Assembly (NCBI RefSeq): GCF_902498995.1
Contig: NZ_CABVLY010000008.1
Span: 186,001-250,000, forward strand
Reading direction: 5' to 3'
Length of the DNA: 64,000 nt
DNA from: Burkholderia anthina
GTDB taxonomy: Bacteria > Pseudomonadota > Gammaproteobacteria > Burkholderiales > Burkholderiaceae
The notes beneath the pieces were generated by a model. It was not told the DNA's origin and made no database searches. It saw nothing but the letters and a program-made list of their open reading frames with translations. Position 1 is the stretch's first letter. The number at the start of each line of letters is the position of its first letter. Both the position numbers and the translations under genes were made by a program. Below, piece after piece: positions 48,352 through 56,374 of the stretch.

Positions 48352-49545
48352 GTGCATCGCGACAACGATTCGAACGCACTGGCCGCCACGCTGATCGCCC
48401 GGGCCGAGGCGCTTGCGCCGACGCTCGCCGGCCGCGCCGCGCAAGCCGAAGCGCAGGGCCGCATCCCGGCCGAGACGATCGCCGACATGCAGGCCGCCGG
48501 CTTCTTCAAGGTGCTGCAGCCGAAGCGCTACGGCGGCCACGAGCTCGATCCGCAGACCTTCTTCGACATCCAGATGGCGCTCGCGCGCGGCTGCATGTCG
48601 ACGGCATGGGTGTACGGCGTCGTCGGCGTGCACAACTGGCAGCTCGCGCTGTTCGACGCGCGCGCGCAGCAGGACGTGTGGGGCAAGGATCCGGCGACGC
48701 TGATCGCGTCGACCTACATGCCGGTCGGCCGCGTGACGCCGGTCGAAGGCGGCTTCCGGCTGTCCGGCCACTGGAAGTTCTCGAGCGGCAGCGAACTGTG
48801 CGAATGGGTGTTCCTCGGCGCGCTGGTGCCGCCGGCCGTTGCCGGCCAGCCGCCGGAGTACCGCACGTTCCTGCTGCCGAAAGCCGACTACCGGATCCAG
48901 CAGGACTGGGACGTGCTCGGCCTGCGCGCGACGGGTAGCCACGACGTCGTCGTCGACGACGTGTTCGTGCCCGCCTACCGCACGCACAAGGCGATCGACG
49001 GGATGATGGGCACGAGCCCGGGCCTTGCCGTCAACGACGCGCCGCTGTTCAGGCTGCCGTTCGCGCAGATCTTCGTGCGGGCGGTGTGCACGTCGTGCAT
49101 CGGCGCGCTGCAGGGCGCGCTCGACGATTTCACCGGCTATGCGGCCACGCGCGTGTCGGCCAACAGCGGCGCGAAGACGACCGACGATCCGGGCGCGCAG
49201 CATGCATGCGCGAACGCGGCCGTCGCGATCGACGAGATGAAGGTGCTGCTCAAGCGCAATTTCGCGGAACTGATGGCGTCGGTGACGGGCGGGCCGACCG
49301 TATCGATCGAGCGCCGCGTGCATTTCCGCTATCAGTCCGCGCAGGTCGCCGAGCGCTGCGCGCAGGCCGCGAACGCGCTGCTGCGCTATGCGGGGGGCAA
49401 CGGCATCTATCACCGCAATCCGCTGGTGCGCCGTTTCCTCGACCTGCATGCGGCCCGTGCGCACTACGCGAACAACGTGGACCGTTTCGGCCAGAACCTC
49501 GGCGCCGTGATGCTCGGCCGCGAGAACACCGACTACTTCATCTGA
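48352..49545 (+). CDS. Two-component flavin monooxygenase, HsaA-like (acyl-CoA dehydrogenase fold)
   Basis: This 397-residue protein has the acyl-CoA dehydrogenase fold used by two-component flavin monooxygenases such as HsaA/TesA2 (hydroxylates the phenolic 9,10-seco-steroid) and HpaB types. It shows the class pattern: PAETIADMQAAGFFKVLQPKRYGGHELDPQTFF, RGCMSTAWVYGVVGVHNWQLALFDARAQQDVWG, GGFRLSGHWKFSSGSELCEWVFLGA, and DVLGLRATGSHDVVVDDVFVPAYR, where acyl-CoA dehydrogenases would have a catalytic Glu. A GTG start follows GGAGAC. A HsaB-like flavin reductase lies three genes on, matching the two-component system. HsaA is the best guess; the substrate needs testing. Confidence 0.85.
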   Translation: MHRDNDSNALAATLIARAEALAPTLAGRAAQAEAQGRIPAETIADMQAAGFFKVLQPKRYGGHELDPQTFFDIQMALARGCMSTAWVYGVVGVHNWQLALFDARAQQDVWGKDPATLIASTYMPVGRVTPVEGGFRLSGHWKFSSGSELCEWVFLGALVPPAVAGQPPEYRTFLLPKADYRIQQDWDVLGLRATGSHDVVVDDVFVPAYRTHKAIDGMMGTSPGLAVNDAPLFRLPFAQIFVRAVCTSCIGALQGALDDFTGYAATRVSANSGAKTTDDPGAQHACANAAVAIDEMKVLLKRNFAELMASVTGGPTVSIERRVHFRYQSAQVAERCAQAANALLRYAGGNGIYHRNPLVRRFLDLHAARAHYANNVDRFGQNLGAVMLGRENTDYFI

Positions 49546-49555
49546 CGAGGCGGCG

Positions 49556-51313
49556 ATGAACGACACGCAAGCGCAGCAATACGTGTTCGACGTCGTGGTT
49601 GTCGGCTCCGGCGCGGGCGCGCTGCTCGCGGCATGCCGCGCGGCCGACCGCGGGCTGTCCGTCGTCGTGATCGAGAAGACGGCGCTGTACGGCGGCACGT
49701 CGGCGGTGTCGGGCGGCGGCATCTGGATACCGTGCAACCACCATATCGCCGAACTCGGCGCGACCGATACGCGCGAGGCCGCGCGCCGCTATCTCGACGC
49801 ATGCACGGCCGGCGCGTCGTCGCCCGACAGGCTCGATGCCTATCTCGACCAGGCGCCCGAGATGCTGCGCTACCTGGAAGCGAAGACGCCGGTGCGCTAC
49901 CAGGCGCTGCCGAAGTACGCGGATTATTTCCAGAAGCTGCCGGGGGCGATGCCCGGCTATCGCGCGCTCGATCCGCTGCCGTTCGACGGCGCGCTGCTCG
50001 GCGACGAGCTCGACCGGCTGCGGCCGCCGTCGCCCGGCACGCTGATCGGCGGCCGCGTCGCGGTGACGTCGAAGGAGGCGCATACGCTGTTCTCGCGCGG
50101 GCCGGGCTTCATGAAGCTCGCGATCGCGCAGTTCGGCCGCTACTGGCTCGATGTCGGCGTGCGCCGCCGCACGCGGCGCGACCGGCGCCTCACGCTCGGC
50201 AACGCGCTGATCGGCGGGCTGCGCCGCGCGCTGCTCGAACGCAACGTGCCGGTGTGGCTCGACACGCCGATGCGCGACCTGCTCGACGTCGACGGCCGCG
50301 TGACGGGCGTGCGCGCACAGCGCTTCGGCCAACTGGTGACGATCGCGGCGCGCCGTGGCGTGATCCTCGGCGCGGGCGGCTTCGAACGCAACCAGCCGAT
50401 GCGCGAACGCTACCTGCCGCAACCGACGCGGATGCAGTGGAGCGCGACGCCGCCGGCCAACACCGGCGACGCGATCGCCGAAGGCCACCGGCTCGGCGGC
50501 GCGCTCGCGCTGATGGCGCACGTGTGGGGCGCGCCGACGGTCGGCGTCGCGGGCGAGGAGAAGCAGCGCGCGCTGTTCGTCGAACGCAACCTGCCGGGCT
50601 GCGTGATCGTCAACGGCCTCGGCAAGCGCTTCGTCAACGAAGCCGCGCCGTATTCGGAATTCGTGCCGGCGATGTATCGCGACCATGCGCGCACCGGCGC
50701 ATGCGTGCCGGCGTGGATGGTGTTCGACGCGCGCTTTCGCCGCAAGTATCCGTGCGGGCCGATCATGCCGGCGTCGATGATGCCCGACGCGCGCATTCCG
50801 GACGCCTTCCGCGACGTGCTCGTGAAGGCCGACACGATCGACGCGCTCGCCGCGCGGATCGGCGTCGATGCGGCGGGGCTGCACGACACGCTGCGCGACA
50901 TGGCGCGCTATGCGGCCACCGGCATCGACGAAGCGTTCGGCAAGGGCGACAACCTGTTCGACACGTACTACGGCGATCCGAAAAACCAGCCGAATCCGTG
51001 CCTCGGGCCGGTCGACGAAGCGCCGTTCTACGCGGTGCGGATCGACGCGGGCGACATCGGCACGAAAGGCGGGCTGGTCACCGACGCGCATGCGCGCGTG
51101 CTGCGCGCCGACGGTGCGCCGATCGACGGCCTCTACGCGATCGGCAACACCAGTGCCTCGGTGATGGGCGCGAGCTATCCCGGCGCGGGCTCGACGCTCG
51201 GTCCGGCGATGACCTTCGGGTTCATCGCCGCCGACCACCTGGCCGCGCAAGCGGCCGACGCCGGCGGCCAGACAGCCCGGCCGTCCACGACTGAACTTGA
51301 CGGAGTCCAATGA
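49556..51313 (+). CDS. kstD: 3-ketosteroid dehydrogenase-type flavoprotein (KstD family)
   Basis: This 585-residue FAD flavoprotein belongs to the KstD/fumarate-reductase-like family, which introduces the delta-1 or delta-4 double bond into 3-ketosteroid ring A. The dinucleotide motif VVVGSGAGALLAACRAADRGLSVVVIEKTALYGGTSAVSGGGIWIP opens the protein; the C-terminal FAD segment is GLYAIGNTSASVMGASYPGAGSTLGPAMTFGFIAADH. Several tyrosines and FVNEAAPYSEF lie where substrate residues occur. Delta-1 and delta-4 specificity cannot be separated by eye. It starts 10 bases after the HsaA-like gene and its stop overlaps the next start, so it sits inside one operon. Confidence 0.9.
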   Translation: MNDTQAQQYVFDVVVVGSGAGALLAACRAADRGLSVVVIEKTALYGGTSAVSGGGIWIPCNHHIAELGATDTREAARRYLDACTAGASSPDRLDAYLDQAPEMLRYLEAKTPVRYQALPKYADYFQKLPGAMPGYRALDPLPFDGALLGDELDRLRPPSPGTLIGGRVAVTSKEAHTLFSRGPGFMKLAIAQFGRYWLDVGVRRRTRRDRRLTLGNALIGGLRRALLERNVPVWLDTPMRDLLDVDGRVTGVRAQRFGQLVTIAARRGVILGAGGFERNQPMRERYLPQPTRMQWSATPPANTGDAIAEGHRLGGALALMAHVWGAPTVGVAGEEKQRALFVERNLPGCVIVNGLGKRFVNEAAPYSEFVPAMYRDHARTGACVPAWMVFDARFRRKYPCGPIMPASMMPDARIPDAFRDVLVKADTIDALAARIGVDAAGLHDTLRDMARYAATGIDEAFGKGDNLFDTYYGDPKNQPNPCLGPVDEAPFYAVRIDAGDIGTKGGLVTDAHARVLRADGAPIDGLYAIGNTSASVMGASYPGAGSTLGPAMTFGFIAADHLAAQAADAGGQTARPSTTELDGVQ

Positions 51314-51831
51314 TGAGCGATCTCACTACCCATCCGCTGCACACCGACATGCTGCTCGCGATGCGCCGCCTCGCGCGCTCCGTCACGGTCATCAGCAGCG
51401 CGCACGCCGGCCGGCGCTACTCGATGTCCGCGACGGCGGTCGATTCGCTGTCGACCGATCCGCCGTCGCTGCTGATCTGCATCAACCGCAGCGCGTCGCT
51501 GTATCCGCCGCTCGATGCGGGCGCGCCGTTCTGCGTGAACGTGCTGTCCGCGCGTCATGAAGGCATCGCGATCGACTGCAGCGGCCGCCTGAAGGGCGAG
51601 GCGCGCTTCACGACCGGCGACTGGCATACGTCGCCGCTCGGCGTCCCGTATCTGCACGACTCGCAGGCGAGCCTCGTGTGCGAGCAGGACGGCCGCTTCG
51701 AATACGGCACGCATACGGTGTTCATCGGCCGGATCCGCGAGGTGCTGATGACCGGCGACGTCGATCCGCTCGTCTATCTCGACGGTGCGTACACGACGCC
51801 CGGCGCGCCCGCGAGCCGCGTGGCCGCGTGA
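51313..51831 (+). CDS. Flavin reductase, HsaB-like partner of the monooxygenase
   Basis: This 172-residue protein has the flavin reductase-like FMN-binding fold that supplies reduced flavin to two-component monooxygenases such as HsaA-HsaB. Motifs include MRRLARSVTVISSAHAGRRYSMSATAVDSLSTDPPSLLICINRSASLYPPL, FCVNVLSARHEGIA and YGTHTVFIGRIREVLM. ATG at 51310 overlaps the upstream stop; ATG at 51313 is preferred because GGAG lies 7 bases away, leaving a stop-start overlap. It sits after the KstD-type gene and presumably feeds the HsaA-like enzyme two genes upstream. Confidence 0.87.
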   Translation: MSDLTTHPLHTDMLLAMRRLARSVTVISSAHAGRRYSMSATAVDSLSTDPPSLLICINRSASLYPPLDAGAPFCVNVLSARHEGIAIDCSGRLKGEARFTTGDWHTSPLGVPYLHDSQASLVCEQDGRFEYGTHTVFIGRIREVLMTGDVDPLVYLDGAYTTPGAPASRVAA

Positions 51832-51870
51832 CGGCGGCGCGTGTTTAACCGCACCGGAAAGAGGCGACCC

Positions 51871-52062
51871 ATGACATGCACCATGAAGCGCGGCATCGAG
51901 AACGATGCGGACACAACGATCGTGCGCGAGCTTGTGCAGCGGATCGGCGGCGCGGCAGCGCACGTGCTGAACGCATTCGCGTGCATCGCGCCGGCGCTCG
52001 CGTCGAATCCGGCGCAGGCCGCCGCGCGCGAAGCGGGCCGGCACGATACCGGCGTGGCATGA
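51871..52062 (+). CDS. Hypothetical 63-residue protein within the steroid-type operon
   Basis: I do not recognise this 63-residue protein (TCTMKRGIENDADTTIVREL then VQRIGGAAAHVLNAFACIA). It has two Cys residues, an amphipathic helix and a Gly/Ala-rich end, with no signal. GAGG lies 6 bases before the ATG, and it fits neatly between the flavin reductase and the ferredoxin reductase with short gaps, both arguing that it is translated. It may be a small accessory of the operon; nothing assigns a role. Confidence 0.6.
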   Translation: MTCTMKRGIENDADTTIVRELVQRIGGAAAHVLNAFACIAPALASNPAQAAAREAGRHDTGVA

Positions 52063-52072
52063 GGAACCGGCG

Positions 52073-53116
52073 ATGAGCACTACCCCGATCGATTCCCGTT
52101 TCCACCGGCTGACCGTTGCCGACGTGATTGCCGAAAGCGACGACGCGTGCTCGTTCGTGTTCGACGTGCCTGCCGCGTTGCGCGACGCGTTCGCGTACCG
52201 GTCCGGCCAGTTCCTGACGCTGAACGTGCCGTGCGCGGATGCGGCCGTCGCACGCTGTTACTCGTTGTCGAGCGCGCCGGGCATCGACGCCGCGCCGAAG
52301 ATCACCGTCAAGCGCGTGCGCGACGGCCGTGCGTCGAACTGGCTGTGCGACCGCATCCGTGCGGGCGATGTGCTCGACGTGCTGCCGCCGGCGGGCGTAT
52401 TCACGCCGCGCACGCTCGACGGCGACCTGCTGCTGTTCGCGGGCGGCAGCGGCATCACGCCGGTGCTGTCGATCCTGAAATCGGCGCTCGTGCACGGGCG
52501 CGGGATGCTGACGCTGATCTATGCGAACCGCGACGAGCGCTCGGTGATTTTCCGCGACGAGCTGCAGCAGCTCGCGCATCGCCATCCGGGCCGGCTGCGC
52601 GTGATCCACTGGCTCGACAGCGTGCAGGGCGTGCCGCAGCAGCGGCATCTCGAAGAGCTCGCGCGGCCGTTCAGCCGGCAGGAGACGTTCATCTGCGGGC
52701 CCGCGCTGTTCATGGAGAACGCGCTTGCCGCGATGCTCGGCCTCGGGCTGCCGCGCTCGCGCGTGCATGTCGAGCGCTTCGCGTCGCTGCCCGATGCGCC
52801 GGCGTCGGCTTCGTCGGCCGCGGCCGACGAGCCCGGTGACGGCGCGGCGATCGAGACGGTGCTCGACGGCGACGCGTTCACGTTCGACAGCGCGCCCGGC
52901 GAAACGCTGCTCGACGCGATGCTGCGCGCCGGCGTGCCCGCACCGAATTCCTGCCGAATGGGGCAATGCGGCGCGTGCATGTGCCGGATCGAGCGCGGCG
53001 AGGTGGCGCTCGACGGCAACCACGTGCTCGACGACGACGAGATCGCGGCCGGCTGGACGCTTGCCTGCTGCGCACGGCCCGCGAGCGCTGCGCTGCGCGT
53101 GGTGTTTCCCGATTGA
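52073..53116 (+). CDS. Ferredoxin reductase with C-terminal [2Fe-2S], KshB-like
   Basis: This 347-residue enzyme passes electrons from NADH via FAD and a [2Fe-2S] centre to an oxygenase, as KshB does for the 9-alpha-hydroxylase of steroids. The FAD motif is RCYSLSSAPG near residue 62, the NAD segments are LFAGGSGITPVLSILKS and FICGPALFMENALAAMLGLG, and the plant-type cluster ligands are Cys294, Cys299, Cys302 (NSCRMGQCGACMC) plus a later Cys in TLACCARP. The family order FAD-NAD-ferredoxin matches KshB and phenylacetyl-CoA oxygenase reductases. KshA, its oxygenase partner, is not in this window. Confidence 0.9.
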   Translation: MSTTPIDSRFHRLTVADVIAESDDACSFVFDVPAALRDAFAYRSGQFLTLNVPCADAAVARCYSLSSAPGIDAAPKITVKRVRDGRASNWLCDRIRAGDVLDVLPPAGVFTPRTLDGDLLLFAGGSGITPVLSILKSALVHGRGMLTLIYANRDERSVIFRDELQQLAHRHPGRLRVIHWLDSVQGVPQQRHLEELARPFSRQETFICGPALFMENALAAMLGLGLPRSRVHVERFASLPDAPASASSAAADEPGDGAAIETVLDGDAFTFDSAPGETLLDAMLRAGVPAPNSCRMGQCGACMCRIERGEVALDGNHVLDDDEIAAGWTLACCARPASAALRVVFPD

Positions 53117-53162
53117 GCCGCGGCACGCCGACGGCGTGCCCGGCAACCCTGTTGCGATTCTG

Positions 53163-54749
53163 ATGACGATGGACAACGAAATCCTGACGACGCCCGCGCT
53201 GATCGCACGGGCTGCCGCGCGCCACGGCGCGCATCCGGCGATCGAATCGGCGCACGGCCGGCTCACCTATGCGGAGCTCGACGCCGCCCGCCTCGAAGCG
53301 GCGCGCGCGCTGCTCGCGAGCGGCATCGATGCCGGCGACCGGGTCGCGGTGTGGGCGCCGAACCTGCCGGAATGGATCGTCGCGGCGCTGGCGATCCATA
53401 CCGTCGGCGCGATCCTCGTGCCGGTCAACACGCGGATGAAGGGCATGGAGGTCGGCGGCATCCTGCACGATGGCGGTGCGCGGCTCCTGTTCTGCTGCGG
53501 CACGTTCCTCGGCGAATCCTATCCGGCGATGCTCGCGCCGCATCGGCCCGCGACGCTCGAGCGCGTCGTCGTGTTCGACGGCGAGCCGCCGTCCGGCACG
53601 CACGACGAGACCTGGAACGCGTTCCTCGCGCGCGGCGCGGCGGTATCGATCGCCGCGGTGCGCGAGCGCGAGGCGCGGGTGACGCCCGACACCGTGATGG
53701 ATCTGATGTTCACGTCCGGCACGACCGGCCGCCCGAAAGGCGTGATGACCGCGCACGGGCAGAACCTGCGCGCCGCGCAGGCGTGGGCGACGATCGCCGG
53801 CGTGCGCCAGGACGACCGCTACCTGATCGTCAATCCGTTCTTCCATACGTTCGGCTACAAGGCCGGCTGGCTCGCCGCGCTGTCGAGCGGCGCGACCGTG
53901 CTGCCGCATCTGGTGTTCGAGCCGGCCGACGTATTGCGGCGCGTCGCCGACGAGCGCGTGTCCGTGCTGCCCGGGCCGCCGACGCTGTACTACGCGCTGC
54001 TCGATGCGCCCGATCGTGCGACGCGCGACCTGTCGTCGCTGCGCATTGCGGTGACCGGCGCGGCCGCGATCGCGCCGAGCCTGATCGAGCGGATGCGCGC
54101 GGAGCTTGGCTTCGAGACGGTGCTGACCGGCTACGGGCTCACCGAATCGTGCGGCTTCGCGACGCTGTGCCGTCACGGCGACGATGCGCAGACGGTTGCC
54201 TATACGTCGGGCCGGCCGATGCCGGACGTCGAGCTGCGCATCGCGGGGCCCGGCGGCGTCGCGCTCGCGCCGGACGAGACCGGCGAGATCTGGGTGCGCG
54301 GCTACAACGTGATGCGCGGCTACTTCAACCAGCCCGATGCGACGCGCGAAACCGTCGACGCGGACGGCTGGCTGCACACCGGCGACCTCGGCTGCGTGGA
54401 CGCGCACGGCAACCTGAAGATCACCGACCGGATCAAGGACATGTTCATCGTCGGCGGCTTCAACTGCTATCCGGCCGAGATCGAGCGGTTGCTTGCCGCG
54501 CATCCGGCGATCGCGCAGGTCGCGCTGGTCGGCGTGCCCGACACGCGGCTCGGCGAGGTCGGCCATGCGTACGTCGTGCTGCGTCCCGGCGCGCATGCCG
54601 ACGCGGAGCAACTGAACGACTGGGCACGCCGCAACATGGCGAACTACAAGGTGCCGCGGCGCTTCACGTTCGTCGAACAACTGCCGACGAGCGCGGCCGG
54701 GAAGGTGCTGAAGTACCGGCTGCGTGCGATTACCGAAGCGGCGGCCTGA
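53163..54749 (+). CDS. fadD3: Acyl-CoA synthetase, FadD3-like (HIP-CoA ligase)
   Basis: This 528-residue AMP-forming ligase is related to FadD3, which activates HIP, the propionate side chain left after steroid ring A/B degradation. The P-loop FTSGTTGRPKGVM is near residue 182, GYGLTESCG and VRGYNVMRGYFNQPD lie later, WLHTGDLG and DRIKDMFIVGGFNCYPAEIE mark the hinge, and the catalytic lysine is in TSAAGKVLKYRLR near residue 513. The family resemblance to FadD3 rests on the short length, the HTFGYKAGW substrate region and the context of IpdA/B; other medium-chain ligases are possible. It follows the KshB-like gene by 46 bases. Confidence 0.85.
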   Translation: MTMDNEILTTPALIARAAARHGAHPAIESAHGRLTYAELDAARLEAARALLASGIDAGDRVAVWAPNLPEWIVAALAIHTVGAILVPVNTRMKGMEVGGILHDGGARLLFCCGTFLGESYPAMLAPHRPATLERVVVFDGEPPSGTHDETWNAFLARGAAVSIAAVREREARVTPDTVMDLMFTSGTTGRPKGVMTAHGQNLRAAQAWATIAGVRQDDRYLIVNPFFHTFGYKAGWLAALSSGATVLPHLVFEPADVLRRVADERVSVLPGPPTLYYALLDAPDRATRDLSSLRIAVTGAAAIAPSLIERMRAELGFETVLTGYGLTESCGFATLCRHGDDAQTVAYTSGRPMPDVELRIAGPGGVALAPDETGEIWVRGYNVMRGYFNQPDATRETVDADGWLHTGDLGCVDAHGNLKITDRIKDMFIVGGFNCYPAEIERLLAAHPAIAQVALVGVPDTRLGEVGHAYVVLRPGAHADAEQLNDWARRNMANYKVPRRFTFVEQLPTSAAGKVLKYRLRAITEAAA

Positions 54750-54781
54750 ACGGCGCCGCGACACATCAACGGGGGGAACGG

Positions 54782-55555
54782 ATGAACGACAACGGATTTC
54801 CGCGGGGCGCGGTGCTGGTGTTCGGCGGCAGCGGCGGGATCGGGCAGGGTGTGGCGCTCGAGTTCGCGCGCGCCGGCGTGCCGGTCGCGCTCGGCTATCG
54901 CAGCAAGGCCGACGTCGCCGAGCGCGTCGCGCGCGACATTCGCGGCGAGGGCGTCGCGGTCAGCACGCATCGTGCGGACGTGACCGACCCCGCGCAGGTC
55001 GAGGCGGCGCTCGCCGCCGCAATCGAAGCGCATCGCCGCGTGCACACGATCGTGTGGGCGGCCGGCCCGTTCGTGAACCAGCGCCATATCGGCGACATGA
55101 CGCACGACGACTGGCGCCGTGCGATCGAGGTCGAGACGGTCGGTTTCTTCAATGCGGCGAAGGCGGCGCTGCCGCATCTGCGCGCATCGGGCGGCGGGTC
55201 GTTCGTCACGCTCGGCTCGGCCGGCCATCTGCGCTGGCCCGATCGCGACGGGCTGTCGGTCGCGCCGAAGGCCGCGAACGAGGCGCTCGTGAAAGGGCTC
55301 GCACGCGAGGAGGGCCGCTACGAGATTCGCGCGAACTCGATCCTGGTCGGCGTGATCGAGGCCGGGATGTTTCCGGTGTTGATGGAACAGGGGCAGTTCG
55401 ACCAGGCGTGGATCGACGAGACGCAGAAGATGCTCGCGCTCAAGCGCTGGGGGAAGGCGCACGACATCGGGCGCGCGGCGGTGTTTCTCGCGTCGGACCG
55501 CGCGAATTACGTCACCGGGCAGCAGTTGAATGTCTCCGGTGGGTACGGGTTATAG
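54782..55555 (+). CDS. SDR oxidoreductase of the steroid-type operon
   Basis: This 257-residue classical SDR has LVFGGSGGIGQGVALEFARAGVPVALGYRSKA as the cofactor-binding motif (variant GGSGGIG), WAAGPFVNQ in place of NNAG, LGSAGHLRWPDRDGLSVAPKAANEALVKG, in which YxxxK is replaced by VAPKAAN, and NVSGGYGL at the end. The usual catalytic Tyr is therefore missing, since APK stands where YxxxK should be. It may bind cofactor without normal catalysis, or use another residue. IpdF (an SDR in the HIP pathway) is the functional candidate by position. GGGGGAACGG precedes the ATG. Confidence 0.85.
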   Translation: MNDNGFPRGAVLVFGGSGGIGQGVALEFARAGVPVALGYRSKADVAERVARDIRGEGVAVSTHRADVTDPAQVEAALAAAIEAHRRVHTIVWAAGPFVNQRHIGDMTHDDWRRAIEVETVGFFNAAKAALPHLRASGGGSFVTLGSAGHLRWPDRDGLSVAPKAANEALVKGLAREEGRYEIRANSILVGVIEAGMFPVLMEQGQFDQAWIDETQKMLALKRWGKAHDIGRAAVFLASDRANYVTGQQLNVSGGYGL

Positions 55556-55581
55556 CCCGTCTGTCGAGGCCCGATCGGCGG

Positions 55582-55610
55582 TTGACATCACGACATCATG
55601 ACGTCATGAT
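55582..55610 (+). promoter_or_regulatory. Promoter of the GntR/UTRA gene
   Basis: A perfect -35 TTGACA (55582-55587) is followed after 17 bases by CATGAT (55605-55610, 4 of 6 to TATAAT). The expected start is near 55617, so the ATG at 55618 would make the mRNA nearly leaderless. Confidence 0.55.
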
Positions 55611-55613
55611 GTC
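55592..55613. promoter_or_regulatory. Perfect 22-bp palindromic operator over the -10
   Basis: The sequence is an exact inverted repeat, GACATCATGAC then GTCATGATGTC, with no spacer. It overlaps the -10 of the promoter above and lies just before the GntR gene start. The gene product is the obvious binder, acting as an autorepressor; a role on the upstream operon is less likely. Confidence 0.75.
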
Positions 55614-55617
55614 TTCC

Positions 55618-56361
55618 ATGAACTCCGATTTCGGCAATGCGCCGCTTTATACGCAGGTCGAGGCCGCACTGGCCTCGGAAATCTCGGCCGGCACGCTGGC
55701 GCCGGGCAGCCAGCTTCCGCCCGAGGAGCGGCTGATCGAGCGGTTCGGCGTCAGCCGCACGACCGTGCGCAAGGCGGTCGAAAACCTCGTCGCGCGCGGT
55801 CTCGTCGAAATCCGGCGCGGCAAGGGCACGTTCGTCGCCGAGCCGAAGATCACGCAGGAGTTGACCGAGCTGACCGGCTTCGTCGAGGACATGCACGCGC
55901 TCGGCCGCACGCCGAGCGCGCGGCTCGTCGACAGGCACATCGTCGAAGCCGATGCCGCCGTCGCGCGGCAGCTCGCGTTGCCGCCCGGCACCGACGTGAT
56001 GCGGATCCGGCGCGTGCGCCTGGCCGACGGCGTCGCCGTCTCGTTCGACGAAACCTACCTGCCGTGCGCGCTCGGCGAGAAGATCGTCGCGCACGATCTG
56101 GAAGCCGAGCCGATCTTCTCGTTGCTCGAGGAGCGCTACGACGTGCCGCTCGTCGACGCCGAATACCGGCTCGAAGCCGTCGCCGCACCGGCGGACGTCG
56201 CGCAGGCGTTGTCGATCGCGCCCGGCAGTCCCGTCTTCCTGATCGAACGGACGTCGCATACGCACGCGCACCGGCCGGTCGACTTCGAGAAGCTCTATTA
56301 CCGCGGCGACCTCATCCGTTTCGTCACGCGGCTGAGCCGCCGCGCGGGCGAGCGATCGTAA
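55618..56361 (+). CDS. GntR-family regulator with UTRA domain (HutC type)
   Basis: This 247-residue HutC-type GntR regulator has a wHTH (PLYTQVEAALASEISAGTLAPGSQLPPEERLIERFGVSRTTVRKAVENLVARGLVEIRRGKGTFVA) and a UTRA ligand domain (LTELTGFVEDMHALGRTPSARLVDRHIVEADAAVARQLALPPGTDVMRIRRVRL, then FDETYLP and the C-terminal FLIERTSHTHAHRPVDFEKLYYRGDLIRF). It starts just after its likely operator. Several ATGs precede, but those at 55606 and 55609 would be inside the palindrome. It lies between the steroid-type operon and the TauE/SafE gene and may control that transporter, or the catabolic genes. Confidence 0.9.
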   Translation: MNSDFGNAPLYTQVEAALASEISAGTLAPGSQLPPEERLIERFGVSRTTVRKAVENLVARGLVEIRRGKGTFVAEPKITQELTELTGFVEDMHALGRTPSARLVDRHIVEADAAVARQLALPPGTDVMRIRRVRLADGVAVSFDETYLPCALGEKIVAHDLEAEPIFSLLEERYDVPLVDAEYRLEAVAAPADVAQALSIAPGSPVFLIERTSHTHAHRPVDFEKLYYRGDLIRFVTRLSRRAGERS

Positions 56362-56374
56362 CGGGCGCGCCGTC

